Positions 45,099 through 54,373 of a DNA stretch of 64,000 bases are shown in pieces; positions within the stretch are counted from its first letter, which is position 1, and each line of letters begins with the position of its first letter. The stretch lies in NCBI GenBank assembly GCA_964615975.1, contig CAZTTH010000006.1, forward strand, positions 45,550 to 109,549, read 5' to 3'. Below the pieces are notes generated by a model. It ran no database searches. It saw only the letters and a list, made by a program, of their open reading frames with translations, and was not told the DNA's origin. The translations under genes were made by a program, and so were the position numbers. The DNA is from CAZTTH01 sp964615975 (lineage in GTDB: Bacteria > Verrucomicrobiota > Lentisphaeria > JABSQK01 > JAJFLO01).

Positions 45099-47087
45099 TT
45101 AAAACGCCTTGGAAATTTTTATCCCGGCTAACCAGTTTCGCCCGGGCGAGGGGTAGATTTCCGGGCCGACGAATGGATTGTAAACCCCGGATTCAGCATA
45201 ATCGATGTCAAAAAGATTATTGACTCCGAACGAGAGCGTGAGCATATCGATGCGGATGGCGATCTTCAAGTTGGTGACGACATAGGAGTCATCCCAGGCG
45301 ATTTCATTATTCCAATCGGTCAGTTGATGACTGTCATCCGACCAAATGGAATATAAATCAACCGATAGTTTATCAATCGGCAACCAGGTTATTCCCAGGC
45401 TGGCGCGTTTTCTGGCGACTCCGGGAATTTCATTTCCATCGTAAATCCCCCCGGTCAACTGAGGATCGAGCCAGGTCATGGCGCCAAACAAGCGCAATTG
45501 CCGGCATGGTTCATGTGTCATATCCATTTCGATGCCCTGGCGTCGGGTATGCTTGTAGTTCACATTTTGACCGGGAAACAAGGCTCCGGGAGTGAGAAAA
45601 TTGGGGTCGAAGAAGATTTCCTTATCCGTGTCAATCTGAAAAACTGTGACACCCATGCGGAAAGTATCAGTCAACGAATGCGCCACCCCGGTCTGGATGG
45701 TTTTTGCAATTTGGGGCGGCAAGGCACGATCGAAAGCCGCTCCTCCCAGCTCATCAAGAAGTTGGGTTCTGAAATCGCGACTCATGGAAATGAATAATTT
45801 GCTGGAGCCTTGATAATTCCAATTCAAACTGGTTGTCATGGCGTCCAGCCAATGCGATTCATCATGAATCCGGTCAAAATCATAGGCAATATATTCCCGT
45901 CGATAGCCCAGGTCTAAAAACCAACGATCACCCGCCAATGGAATATTATCCTGAAGATAAATTCCCCATGATTCACGGGCATCGTTCTGGTTGGGAATCC
46001 GTTCATTCCACAATGAGGAATAAAAGTAATCGCTGCCAATTGTCAGATGTTGATAGCGATCGGAATACCAGGGCAATTCCACGTCATATTGGGGGGATAT
46101 GCCATACTCTTTTATCGTCGATTCCGAGCGGATATTGAAGTTAACAAAGTCTGAAAACTGCCGGGATTGACGGAAATCCAGGGTCAGTTTCAGTTGATCG
46201 TTATCACTCACATGGATGCCCGGAGTGAAATGCAGGAAAATTTCATCAGTTGACGCGTAATTATCAGGTGAATTGCTCCGTGTGGGAGCGGCTGATTCGG
46301 GTAATGATCCGGGCAATCCATAACGATCGTCCTTGGCGCCGCCGGCGAAATCGAAAAACCAGATTGAATCAGTATAATTAAGATTCAGGCTGCCGGTTTT
46401 ATTCCGCAAATAACTGTTGTCACGAAATCCATTGATATAAAAATAATCACCCGCAAGACTGTATTTCAGTCTCCCAATCCGATCGGTGTAACGCAATGAG
46501 TCCTGGGTTTGCTGAAAACTGCCGCCGTTTATAGCCAATTCTAGCTGACGCCTGCCGGTTCCTTTTTTGGTAATAATATTGATCACCCCGCCAACCGCTT
46601 TGTCGCCATATAACACACTATTTCCCCCACGGGTGATTTCAATTCGCTCGATTTGTTCCAAGGGAATGGTGGACCAATCGACACCACTTAAATCCAAACC
46701 ATTGATCCGTCGTCCATCCACGACCACCAAGGTATTGGCAATCGCGGTTTCACCATAGCCGCGGATATCGATCGTGGTTTTACGCCCATTACCGGTGAGG
46801 TCCGCGACCTGTAATCCCGCCACGGAGCGAAGTACATCGGGGACCTGATGCGCCATGGAGCGGGCGATTTGTTCGGAGGTAATGATCACGGTTGGTTTGC
46901 CGATCTGGCTATCCAATCGCCAGTAACGGTTGGCGGTGACGATCATTTCATCCATCTGATACCATTCTGTTTCCGCATCCGGCTGAGGCGCGACAGAATT
47001 GGCAGGGAATGAAGGGAATCCTCCGGTTAATAAACAGAGGCTGGATAAGAAGCGCAGTAAATGGAGCTGATAATAGTTATTCCTCAT
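45099..47087 (-). CDS. TonB-dependent outer-membrane receptor, probably for cobalamin (BtuB-like)
   Basis: The 662-residue protein has a signal peptide (about 1-30), a TonB-box-like DEMIVTANRY (about 46-55), a plug domain with the VPDVLRSVAGLQV and IERIEITRGGNSVLYGDKAVGGVINIITKKG-type segment, and a beta-barrel ending in Phe. Its 240-base leader holds a cobalamin riboswitch, so the natural ligand is probably vitamin B12 or another corrinoid. The ATG at 47087 has CCTCCTC (GAGGAGG on the minus strand) ten bases upstream. No btuFCD or other corrinoid genes are in the window. Confidence 0.9.
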   Translation of the reverse strand: MRNNYYQLHLLRFLSSLCLLTGGFPSFPANSVAPQPDAETEWYQMDEMIVTANRYWRLDSQIGKPTVIITSEQIARSMAHQVPDVLRSVAGLQVADLTGNGRKTTIDIRGYGETAIANTLVVVDGRRINGLDLSGVDWSTIPLEQIERIEITRGGNSVLYGDKAVGGVINIITKKGTGRRQLELAINGGSFQQTQDSLRYTDRIGRLKYSLAGDYFYINGFRDNSYLRNKTGSLNLNYTDSIWFFDFAGGAKDDRYGLPGSLPESAAPTRSNSPDNYASTDEIFLHFTPGIHVSDNDQLKLTLDFRQSRQFSDFVNFNIRSESTIKEYGISPQYDVELPWYSDRYQHLTIGSDYFYSSLWNERIPNQNDARESWGIYLQDNIPLAGDRWFLDLGYRREYIAYDFDRIHDESHWLDAMTTSLNWNYQGSSKLFISMSRDFRTQLLDELGGAAFDRALPPQIAKTIQTGVAHSLTDTFRMGVTVFQIDTDKEIFFDPNFLTPGALFPGQNVNYKHTRRQGIEMDMTHEPCRQLRLFGAMTWLDPQLTGGIYDGNEIPGVARKRASLGITWLPIDKLSVDLYSIWSDDSHQLTDWNNEIAWDDSYVVTNLKIAIRIDMLTLSFGVNNLFDIDYAESGVYNPFVGPEIYPSPGRNWLAGIKISKAF

Positions 47088-47097
47088 GATTGCAAGA

Positions 47098-47104
47098 CCT
47101 CCTC
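47098..47104 (-). promoter_or_regulatory. Ribosome-binding site of the TonB receptor gene
   Basis: GAGGAGG on the minus strand, ten bases before the ATG at 47087. It is the likely target of any translational control by the riboswitch upstream. Confidence 0.75.
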
Positions 47105-47224
47105 ATTGAATGTTCAATCTGAAACGTAAGTTCGGGTTGGTTTCACATGCGGAATTCCCGGCTTAACATCTCGTTTGCAATCAGAGAAAAAATGGATATC
47201 TATCGTTGTTCGTTTCAATCTGCG

Positions 47225-47269
47225 CTGCTGATCGCATTATCGATCAATGCGAATAAGCGTGATCAGCAG
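47225..47269 (-). promoter_or_regulatory. Inverted repeat between riboswitch and TonB receptor start
   Basis: CTGCTGAT (minus strand, from 47269) pairs with ATCAGCAG (to 47225), with an inner CGCATT/AATGCG stem stacking directly on it. No U tract follows, so it is not a classic intrinsic terminator. It may be part of the expression platform or an RNA-stability element. Confidence 0.4.
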
Positions 47270-47324
47270 GACATTTCAAAGCGTGATGGAAGGTATCGAA
47301 TTTTTAATTAAGCCAGGCATCCTT

Positions 47325-47535
47325 GACGCGAAAACACCTGTATGTAAGGATATTCTGACTTGCAGGCGGACCGATATTCACCCCTTCCCATACTCATTCT
47401 CCAATCAGTCAACCGGCTTCTTGTATGAACAGTTGAAATTGATTGTGACTCGCACAGTGGCATTGGTGCGTTTTATTCCTGCTTACAGCGGCGCGACCGT
47501 TCCGGATTTTCACCGGATTTCCCTTGATTAAATTT
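47325..47535 (-). promoter_or_regulatory. Cobalamin (B12) riboswitch
   Basis: On the minus strand the leader carries the conserved core: CCGGTGAAAATCCGG (47502-47516), GCCGCTGTAAGC (47481-47492) and, 120 bases further, the B12-box-like AAGTCAGAATATCC (47348-47361). Order, spacing and sequence match the adenosylcobalamin-type riboswitch. When corrinoid is abundant it should lower expression of the receptor gene downstream. The outer limits are approximate because the terminal stem was not modelled. Confidence 0.88.
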
Positions 47536-47629
47536 TACTGAAAAACAATCATCGCATGAATAAGCGGAGATTGGTGATATACAAATGATGGAAGAAAAAA
47601 TTATTGACTTTACGCAATCGATTGTGTTA

Positions 47630-50305
47630 TTATTGATCGAGGTCAAGCACTTCCCGGATTTTTCTCAACAGCTCAATGTGGGAATAGGGTTTTTCCACGA
47701 AATTCTTCACTCCGGAGCGATATAATTGCGATTTTATATCCGGATCAATGTAGCCGCTGGTCATGATCACTTTTTCGTTGGGATCAATCTCCAGGACTCT
47801 TTTGAACATCTCATCGCCGCTCAAGCGCGGCAATCCAATGTCAGTAATGACCAGGTCGATCTCCTGATGGCGTTTGCGATAAATTTCCAATCCTTGGATG
47901 CCATCATCAGCACTGATCACCTTGTAGCCCTTGATGCGCAAGACGACATTCAAAAATTTAGCGATCGCTTCTTCATCCTCGACCAGTAAAATGGTTTCCG
48001 TCCCTCCCTTTATTTCATCGATGGCGGTTGCATCAGGCGGAGGATTTTCGGGAGGTTGTTCGGCAATCGGGAGATACAGGGTAAAGGTCGTGCCACTTCC
48101 CACCCTGCTTTTTACTTCGATAATGCCGCGATGACTTTCTACTATTCCAAATACCAGGGCAAGTCCCAAACCGGTTCCTTTGTCGAGTGACTTGGTGGTG
48201 AAGAAAGGCTCAAAAATGCGTTGCTGGGTCACTTCATCCATCCCAATACCGGTGTCCGAAACATCGATTTGAATATAGCGCTGTTCACTGGCTTTCGCGA
48301 AGCGAGAGCAGAGGACAGCGCCATCAATCACCGAAGTTGAGATCGAGAGTGTCCCGCCTTTGGGCATGGCATCGCGGGCATTGACACACAGATTGAGGAA
48401 AATTTGATGGATCTGCGAGGCATCCGCGAGCATGGCCGGCAAATCCTGCTGCAATGCAGTTTCAATGATGATGGTTTTAGGAAAAGTCTTATCCAGCAGC
48501 GTGGTTATTTCATCAATGATCTGATTGATATTAACGGAATTAAAGATGATCTCGGTTTTCCGTGCGAAAGTGAGCAATTGTTTGACCAGTTTTGCTCCTC
48601 TTTTCGTTGCCTGGATTATGCCATTTATGCTGTGCAGGTATTTTTCAGAATCGGAATTATTGATCCGTTCCAATAGCGTCGAGTGCCCCATGATGATGGC
48701 CAGGATATTATTGAAATCATGAGCGATCCCGCTCGCCAGTGTTCCCAGGCTCTCGAGTTTTTGTGCCTGGATGAGTTGTTGTTCAAGCGATTTTTTATTA
48801 GTCACATCGCGACTCACCACCACGACGCTGGTGATATTGCCTTTGCTGTCACGTATTACACTCCCCTGGGATTCAATATGCCGAATGGCGCCATTTTTCA
48901 GCAAAAAGCGATATTCCGCACGATGACCAATGCCGGTTTTCACCGTATCCTGGAAAACAGCGCGGATTTTACTGCGATCATCCGGATGAATTTCCAAAAA
49001 TGAATCCGTCCCGCACATCGACGCTGGGTTGTCAAATATTATTTTATACGATGGGCTGTTGTAGATGCGCTGACCATTCAGATCGAGTACCGCGATCAGG
49101 TCGGAGACATTTTCGGAAATCAGACGGAATTGTTCTTCGCTGCGCCGCAAGGCATCTTCAGAACGTTTCTTTTCGGTGATATCCTGTTTAATCGCAATGA
49201 AATGTTGGATCAATCCGCGTTCGTCAAATACCGGGGTGATCGTTTGTTCCTCGACATAGATATGACCATCCTTATGGCGGTTGACAATCTCTCCCCGCCA
49301 CACCTCGCCGCCCAGAATTGTCTGCCATAGGTCTTTAAAAAATGAAGCATTTTGCACCCCTGACTTTAATAGATCTCGGGCATTGTTGCCGATCACTTCT
49401 TCATACTTATATCCTGTCAATCGGGTATATGCCTTGTTGATCCATTTGGTCATGCCGTTACGATCCATGATGACAATGGCGTTGTCGGCAGATTCCAGTG
49501 CCGCGCTTTGTAAGCGCAATTGTTCTTCGTTGCGCTTGCGTTCGGTAATGTCAATGACAATGCCCCGAGTGCCGATGACCCGTCCCTTCTCGACGATGAT
49601 GGTCGGATGATGAAAAACGACAGCCCTCTCGCCGTTCGGTTTAATTATGATCATCTCGGTGGGACGGTGGGCATCATGACGCTCATCGATCATGATCTGA
49701 AAATTGGTTTCGAGGATTTCGCGCGATTCAAGCAGAACAAAATCCATGAGATTGGAGCCGATCATCGCGCTGGCGGATTCCCGACCGTAAATTTTTGCCA
49801 GGGCTTCATTGGCGAAGGTCAGAACTCCATGTTCATCGGTGATGAAAACTCCCTCATGAATTTCGTTGACCAGGGCGCGATATTTACGCTCGCTTTCAAG
49901 GAGATTTGCTTCCGCCTTTTCTTTTTCCCGGCGCATGGCGGCTTCGGCGATCTCACGCTCAATCGCCGGTCCCAAGCGTGCCAGATTATCCTTCATCAAA
50001 TAATCGGCGACGCCGGCTTTCATGGCGGCCACAGCCGTACTTTCACCAATGGTGCCGGAGACGAGTATGAACGGCAGATTTTTATCCGTTGACTTGGTAA
50101 TTCTTAATGCCTCAATCCCGTTGAAATGAGGCATGCTAAAATCCGAAATTACGCAATCCCATTTCCGCTGTAAAGCGGCGGTCAACGCTTGGGGATCTTC
50201 GACACGCTCATATGTCGGAGCATAGCCATATTCACGCAACGCGGTGATTGTCAACAACGTGTCATCTTCATTATCTTCGACAATCAATATGCGAATGGGA
50301 TTCAT
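47630..50305 (-). CDS. Hybrid histidine kinase, receiver-PAS-PAS-PAS-HisKA-HATPase-receiver
   Basis: The 891-residue protein has no membrane segment. It begins with a receiver (Asp in VISDFSMPHFNG), followed by three PAS domains (about 140-260, 270-390, 400-520), a HisKA domain with phospho-acceptor His in GIAHDFNNIL, an HATPase_c with NARDA, DTGIGM and GTGLGLALV, and a C-terminal receiver (Asp in LVITDIGLP). It can thus receive phosphate at the front and relay it at the back. The ATG at 50305 abuts the stop of a truncated receiver gene. A membrane kinase gene lies upstream on the same strand, so the two kinases may form one relay. Confidence 0.93.
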   Translation of the reverse strand: MNPIRILIVEDNEDDTLLTITALREYGYAPTYERVEDPQALTAALQRKWDCVISDFSMPHFNGIEALRITKSTDKNLPFILVSGTIGESTAVAAMKAGVADYLMKDNLARLGPAIEREIAEAAMRREKEKAEANLLESERKYRALVNEIHEGVFITDEHGVLTFANEALAKIYGRESASAMIGSNLMDFVLLESREILETNFQIMIDERHDAHRPTEMIIIKPNGERAVVFHHPTIIVEKGRVIGTRGIVIDITERKRNEEQLRLQSAALESADNAIVIMDRNGMTKWINKAYTRLTGYKYEEVIGNNARDLLKSGVQNASFFKDLWQTILGGEVWRGEIVNRHKDGHIYVEEQTITPVFDERGLIQHFIAIKQDITEKKRSEDALRRSEEQFRLISENVSDLIAVLDLNGQRIYNSPSYKIIFDNPASMCGTDSFLEIHPDDRSKIRAVFQDTVKTGIGHRAEYRFLLKNGAIRHIESQGSVIRDSKGNITSVVVVSRDVTNKKSLEQQLIQAQKLESLGTLASGIAHDFNNILAIIMGHSTLLERINNSDSEKYLHSINGIIQATKRGAKLVKQLLTFARKTEIIFNSVNINQIIDEITTLLDKTFPKTIIIETALQQDLPAMLADASQIHQIFLNLCVNARDAMPKGGTLSISTSVIDGAVLCSRFAKASEQRYIQIDVSDTGIGMDEVTQQRIFEPFFTTKSLDKGTGLGLALVFGIVESHRGIIEVKSRVGSGTTFTLYLPIAEQPPENPPPDATAIDEIKGGTETILLVEDEEAIAKFLNVVLRIKGYKVISADDGIQGLEIYRKRHQEIDLVITDIGLPRLSGDEMFKRVLEIDPNEKVIMTSGYIDPDIKSQLYRSGVKNFVEKPYSHIELLRKIREVLDLDQ

Positions 50306-50494
50306 TTAGAATTGAGGTTTGATTTTAATGTTTCGGTCATTACAGGCTCCAGTGCTAAAAAGATTATCCCGGGTTTCCGCGCCATCGCGCGCGACCGTAA
50401 TATCAAAGTCGCCGATATTGCCCTGCATGGCATTCATGGGCAACAACTCATCGTCGCGTTTAGCTTCGACGCGCAAAATCGTTTGCTTGTCCAT
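50306..50494 (-). pseudogene. Truncated, degenerate Rcp1-like response regulator
   Basis: Sixty-two codons (ATG 50494, or ATG 50512 overlapping the kinase gene) read as the first half of an Rcp1-type receiver. QTILRVEAKRDDELL aligns with the usual QTILLVEDNPDDELL, and VARDGAETRDNLFSTGA with the usual VxRDGAEALDYLFGTGA. The frame stops at exactly the point where the LILLDLKLP strand with the phospho-acceptor Asp should begin. The TAA is immediately followed by the ATG of the hybrid kinase. The acidic pair is also damaged (Asp to Ala). So this is a remnant left by a deletion that joined it to the next gene. The gene order kinase - short receiver - kinase supports this origin. Confidence 0.8.
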
Positions 50495-50496
50495 GG

Positions 50497-52461
50497 TCAG
50501 GGATGGTTGCATTCTTCAGATAAGGTAAAATAAAACGTCGCGCCATTATTTACAGCTGCTTCCGCCCATATTTTACCGCCGTGACGATGGATAATACGTG
50601 CGACCGTGGCCAGACCTATGCCGATGCCATCAAATTCTTCCGCTCCATGCAGGCGTTGGAAGGCGTTAAATAGCCTGCCCGCATACTGCATCTCGAATCC
50701 GGCGCCGTTATCGCGAATATAGAACACCTGACAGCCATTGTTTGAGGACATGCCAAAGTCGATGGATGGCGAAGGAAGTTTACTGGTAAATTTCCACGCA
50801 TTACCGAAAAGATTATCAAAGGCAATCCTCATTAAATCAGGATCAACGTGGTAATTCAAATCATTTTCAATAGCGACATTGATGTTAGGTCGGGGATCGT
50901 TGACGCGCAAATGCGCTACCACACTTTCGGCAAGTGCCGATAAATTCACCTGCGTCTTCCGAATTTCAGATCGACTGATACGGGAAAGCTTTAACAAATC
51001 GTCTATCAGGTTACCCATCCGATGGGAAGCAGCGCGGATGCGCCGCAGGTAATCCTGGCCGGTATCATTCAAAATCAGGGAAGGATTTGTTAACAATAAT
51101 TGAGAAAACCCATCCAGGGAACGCAATGGAGTGCGTAAATCGTGTGAAACCGAATAGGAAAAGGCTTCCAATTCCTGGTTGGCGCCAGCCAGTTGAGTAT
51201 TCAAGTGCTGTAATTCTAATTCACGCTCATGACGTAATGAATGTTCCTGCGCCAATAGAATAAAGGTGCCAATCAGGATGACACTGCCGATCAGGCAACC
51301 GGTGATGACCGCATGAATCATATGGCGTGACTGAACCTGCGCAGCCAAGGTTTGTTGTTCCAATTGGTTTTGTTCATAGCCATTTATCGCAGATAAAATT
51401 TCCTTGATATCGCCCATCAATTGCTCTCCCCGGTAATCAGCAAAATAGGATTTAATCTGGGCGGGATCCCCTTGATTCTTTAGCTGGATAATTTCATTCA
51501 ATAACCGCAGTTTTTTAAGCAACAGCGGCTGGAGCTGGGTCAATCGGTGTAATTGATCGGGATTTTCAGTGACAAGAAACCGCAGAGATAAATATTGGGT
51601 ATAAACCGTGGTCAGAAAATCAGACGAGTCCATCAGGTAATATGCATCACCTGTAATCACAAAACCCCTCACTTTTGTTTGTGCTTCATTCAAGCTCGCT
51701 TCAAATCGGGTCGCCATTTCCAGCACCTGATGAGAATGCGATGTCCACTCATGTAAGGCGAGTTGATATTTCGTGTTCTGAAACGAGATATCTCCCATGA
51801 TAATGGTAATGGTGAAAGAAACGGCAAAACAGAAAATGATAAAAAATCGCCGGTTAAATGGCCGATGACTTGCCATCATTGCGAGACAAATTACCAAAAA
51901 GGTAATACTGGTATGTAGAGCTATTGAGGTGGATGGACCAAATGCTTTTAGCTTGTCCCATTCAAAGGCATATCCCAATAACGCGGTGAAACTGATCGTG
52001 GCAGCCATATTCACCATGAACTCAACCCCAGGCTTTAAATGCTTGCGGGCTTCAAGAAATAGTGCCGCGCCGATAAGGGAAAAATTGACTGCGGTTAGAA
52101 ATGACATCCGTCCCGGATGGGTTGTGGATATTGAAGCGGTATTGTCAGGGATTAATAATTCATCCACTCCCAATTCCACCCCCCAGAGATACTCAATGAT
52201 GGTGGTGATGCCGATCAGCGCTACCACACCGGCTCCAAATTGTGCCAGGAAAATCCGCAAACTGGTTAATCCATTGAGTTGTAATAATCCGAGAACAACC
52301 CCGATAAAGACGAATCCGATCGCGGTATTGATTTTCATAGACACCAGATTCGACAGGATACTTTTTAATGCGACGATATCGAAAATCCAACCGAAAATAA
52401 CACTGGTGCCGATCAGCAATGAATAGAGTGCGGTTAGCGCTAAAAAGGTGCGTGTTTTCAT
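50497..52461 (-). CDS. Membrane histidine kinase with MASE-like and CHASE3 sensor regions
   Basis: The 654-residue protein has about six to seven membrane helices in its first 220 residues, a CHASE3-like periplasmic helical domain (about 230-375, with TKVRGFVITGDAYYL typical of CHASE3), another membrane helix, then HisKA with phospho-acceptor His in SVSHDLRTPLRSLDGFS and HATPase_c (DNGAGFEMQY, GIGIGLATV). The core is of the phytochrome-like type that uses Rcp1-like receivers, matching the receiver remnant just downstream. With that partner lost it may now pass phosphate to another receiver such as the N-terminal one of the hybrid kinase. Confidence 0.92.
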   Translation of the reverse strand: MKTRTFLALTALYSLLIGTSVIFGWIFDIVALKSILSNLVSMKINTAIGFVFIGVVLGLLQLNGLTSLRIFLAQFGAGVVALIGITTIIEYLWGVELGVDELLIPDNTASISTTHPGRMSFLTAVNFSLIGAALFLEARKHLKPGVEFMVNMAATISFTALLGYAFEWDKLKAFGPSTSIALHTSITFLVICLAMMASHRPFNRRFFIIFCFAVSFTITIIMGDISFQNTKYQLALHEWTSHSHQVLEMATRFEASLNEAQTKVRGFVITGDAYYLMDSSDFLTTVYTQYLSLRFLVTENPDQLHRLTQLQPLLLKKLRLLNEIIQLKNQGDPAQIKSYFADYRGEQLMGDIKEILSAINGYEQNQLEQQTLAAQVQSRHMIHAVITGCLIGSVILIGTFILLAQEHSLRHERELELQHLNTQLAGANQELEAFSYSVSHDLRTPLRSLDGFSQLLLTNPSLILNDTGQDYLRRIRAASHRMGNLIDDLLKLSRISRSEIRKTQVNLSALAESVVAHLRVNDPRPNINVAIENDLNYHVDPDLMRIAFDNLFGNAWKFTSKLPSPSIDFGMSSNNGCQVFYIRDNGAGFEMQYAGRLFNAFQRLHGAEEFDGIGIGLATVARIIHRHGGKIWAEAAVNNGATFYFTLSEECNHP

Positions 52462-53042
52462 CGATTTATTTATGCTTTCCTACAGGCGGAACCCCTTAGA
52501 AGAGTGATAAATCATGGTTTAAACCGAGCAATACCATTGCGTCTGAAAGCCGTCAATTCTGAGAGCGCTGCCGCTCATCTCAAGAATTACCTCGGGTTAG
52601 CTTCTATGACAACCTGCCGGGGTGATAATGCCGGCTGCTGGTATCGGCTTTGTTTCGCGTCATTTTTTGTTCAAACTTTAGTTTGCCCATCATAAAAGAA
52701 TAGGGTGAAGAGCAATATAATCCTGCCATTCAGCAGGAAAACTCCCATGACCCTTGACCTCGATTAAACCCTAAACCGATAAGGCAGTCAGCAGCCAAAT
52801 TATCGCACACCCTCGTTCCAGTCAGACTTGAAATCGTGCAATCTTTTATTAACACGACATTCGTATTGATTTTATCAAGCGAACCATCGTATCCACGATC
52901 CTAAAACTATGGGACATGGCGGTTACCTTTCCGCTGAAATTTATTGGATATCGATTATGAATTCAAATTAACCAATGTTATCATTAGTTGTTAGAATAAA
53001 TATTGGCGAATCAATGATACTCAAACATTAGACACCTTAATA
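52462..53042. other. 581-base divergent intergenic region between two signalling genes
   Basis: The region must hold promoters for the membrane kinase (minus) and the receiver-kinase fusion (plus). A small hairpin TCCTGC/GCAGGA lies at 52721-52738. A 63-codon frame at 52504-52695 has no ribosome site or recognisable sequence and is not called. No tRNA or riboswitch pattern was found. Confidence 0.4.
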
Positions 53043-54347
53043 ATGAATGAAAACATCAATATTTTAGTTTTGGATGACGAAGATGCGATCCGCATGGCGC
53101 TCCGGGGCCATTTGGAATTATATGGTTACCGAGTCTTTGATTGCGCGACCTTGGAAGAGGCTTTTGATATCCTTGGCACACAACGTCTTGATATCATCAT
53201 TTCGGACATCAATCTCAAAGGCAGTTCAGGCAAAAGCTTATTAACCTTTGTCAAGAAAAATCACCCCCAAATTTCAGTGATTATGATCACTGGCGCGCCC
53301 GATATACAGGATGTCATCGAAATCATGAAACAAGGCGCGGATGATTATGTTCTCAAGCCGTTCGAAATAGAAAACATTCTCGATACCATAAAAAAATCCC
53401 TGAACAAAAAAGAGAAGCAGCAACCCAATGATTTGACCATCATTACCAGCCAGTTTGATATTTCCCGTACGCTTGAGGATTACGAAATTGAATCACTTCT
53501 TGGTGAAGGCAATATGGGTATCGTCTATCGGGTAAAGAAAATTGGTGGGAAGGATGGCAAAACCTATGCCCTGAAACTACTCAAATACAAAGACAAAATC
53601 AAAGGACATAATTTAGATCGGGAACAACGCTTCATGCATGAGGCGAAGGCGATGTCAAATGTCAAGCATCCCCATATCGTTGAAATCGTTGAATTCGTTG
53701 AATCTCGAAACAACAATCCCCCATTTATTGTCATGGAATATGTCGCGGGCAAACCACTGAAACATTACATCAGCCATCGCGAATTGAATTATCAGCAAAA
53801 TGCGCTTTTGATTCGCCAGATCACTGACGCCTTGTCGGCAATCCATGAACAAGGCATTTGTCATCGTGATTTAAAGCCGGATAATATCATCGTCATGGAT
53901 GGGTTTAATGCGAAAATCATGGATTTTGGCATCGCCCGAATCCCGGACTCTGAGCTCACCATGACCACTGATCTGATGGGTACACCATATTATTTTTCCC
54001 CCGAAGCGTTGCAAACTTCCCGCGTCGACGCCCGATCTGACATTTTTTCACTCGGCATTCTGTCTTATGAATTATTTTTGGGGGTGCGTCCCTTCAATGA
54101 AAGCTCCATATTTCTCCTCGGCAACGCGATCGCATCCAAGAAACCCATCGAGCCGCGCAAGATCGATCCCCAGCTTCCGGAAGCGTTGCAGTTCATCCTT
54201 GCCGGTATGATGAGAAAGCATCCCGACATGCGCTTTAAATCCGCCGCTGAAATTGTAGGATTATTAACTCAATTCATTGAAAGTGGCGAGTTGGATTACA
54301 GCCCATACAATATCGCCATGTTTGATACTCACGAGTGCTGGAGCTAA
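53043..54347 (+). CDS. Receiver-Ser/Thr protein kinase fusion
   Basis: The 434-residue protein joins a response-regulator receiver (Asp55 in IIISDINLKG, Thr83/Lys105 in place) to a eukaryotic-type Ser/Thr kinase. The kinase has the Gly loop GEGNMG (154-159), Lys178, Glu200, the catalytic HRD loop CHRDLKPDN (274-282), and DFG at 294-296, so it should be active. No membrane segment or PASTA domain follows. It would turn a two-component phosphate signal into Ser/Thr phosphorylation. The likely input is one of the histidine kinases upstream. It converges on lepB. Confidence 0.93.
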   Translation: MNENINILVLDDEDAIRMALRGHLELYGYRVFDCATLEEAFDILGTQRLDIIISDINLKGSSGKSLLTFVKKNHPQISVIMITGAPDIQDVIEIMKQGADDYVLKPFEIENILDTIKKSLNKKEKQQPNDLTIITSQFDISRTLEDYEIESLLGEGNMGIVYRVKKIGGKDGKTYALKLLKYKDKIKGHNLDREQRFMHEAKAMSNVKHPHIVEIVEFVESRNNNPPFIVMEYVAGKPLKHYISHRELNYQQNALLIRQITDALSAIHEQGICHRDLKPDNIIVMDGFNAKIMDFGIARIPDSELTMTTDLMGTPYYFSPEALQTSRVDARSDIFSLGILSYELFLGVRPFNESSIFLLGNAIASKKPIEPRKIDPQLPEALQFILAGMMRKHPDMRFKSAAEIVGLLTQFIESGELDYSPYNIAMFDTHECWS

Positions 54348-54373
54348 ACGGCCACTCGCTAGTTTCAGGAATA

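Larger units (their letters stand above)
47088..47629. other. 542-base leader and promoter region of the TonB receptor gene
   Basis: This region holds, on the minus strand from right to left, an unassigned promoter segment (about 47540-47629), the cobalamin riboswitch, a strong inverted repeat and the ribosome site. The upstream histidine-kinase gene on the same strand ends at 47630. No terminator was recognised between them, so the riboswitch could also receive read-through. Confidence 0.5.

Noticed and set aside
49520..50092. Plus-strand frame of 190 codons antisense to the hybrid kinase
   Set aside because: It is a shadow of the PAS and receiver coding sequence with no ribosome site or recognisable domain.
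52504..52695. 63-codon frame in the divergent intergenic region
   Set aside because: No ribosome-binding site, no signal or motif, and composition like the surrounding non-coding sequence.
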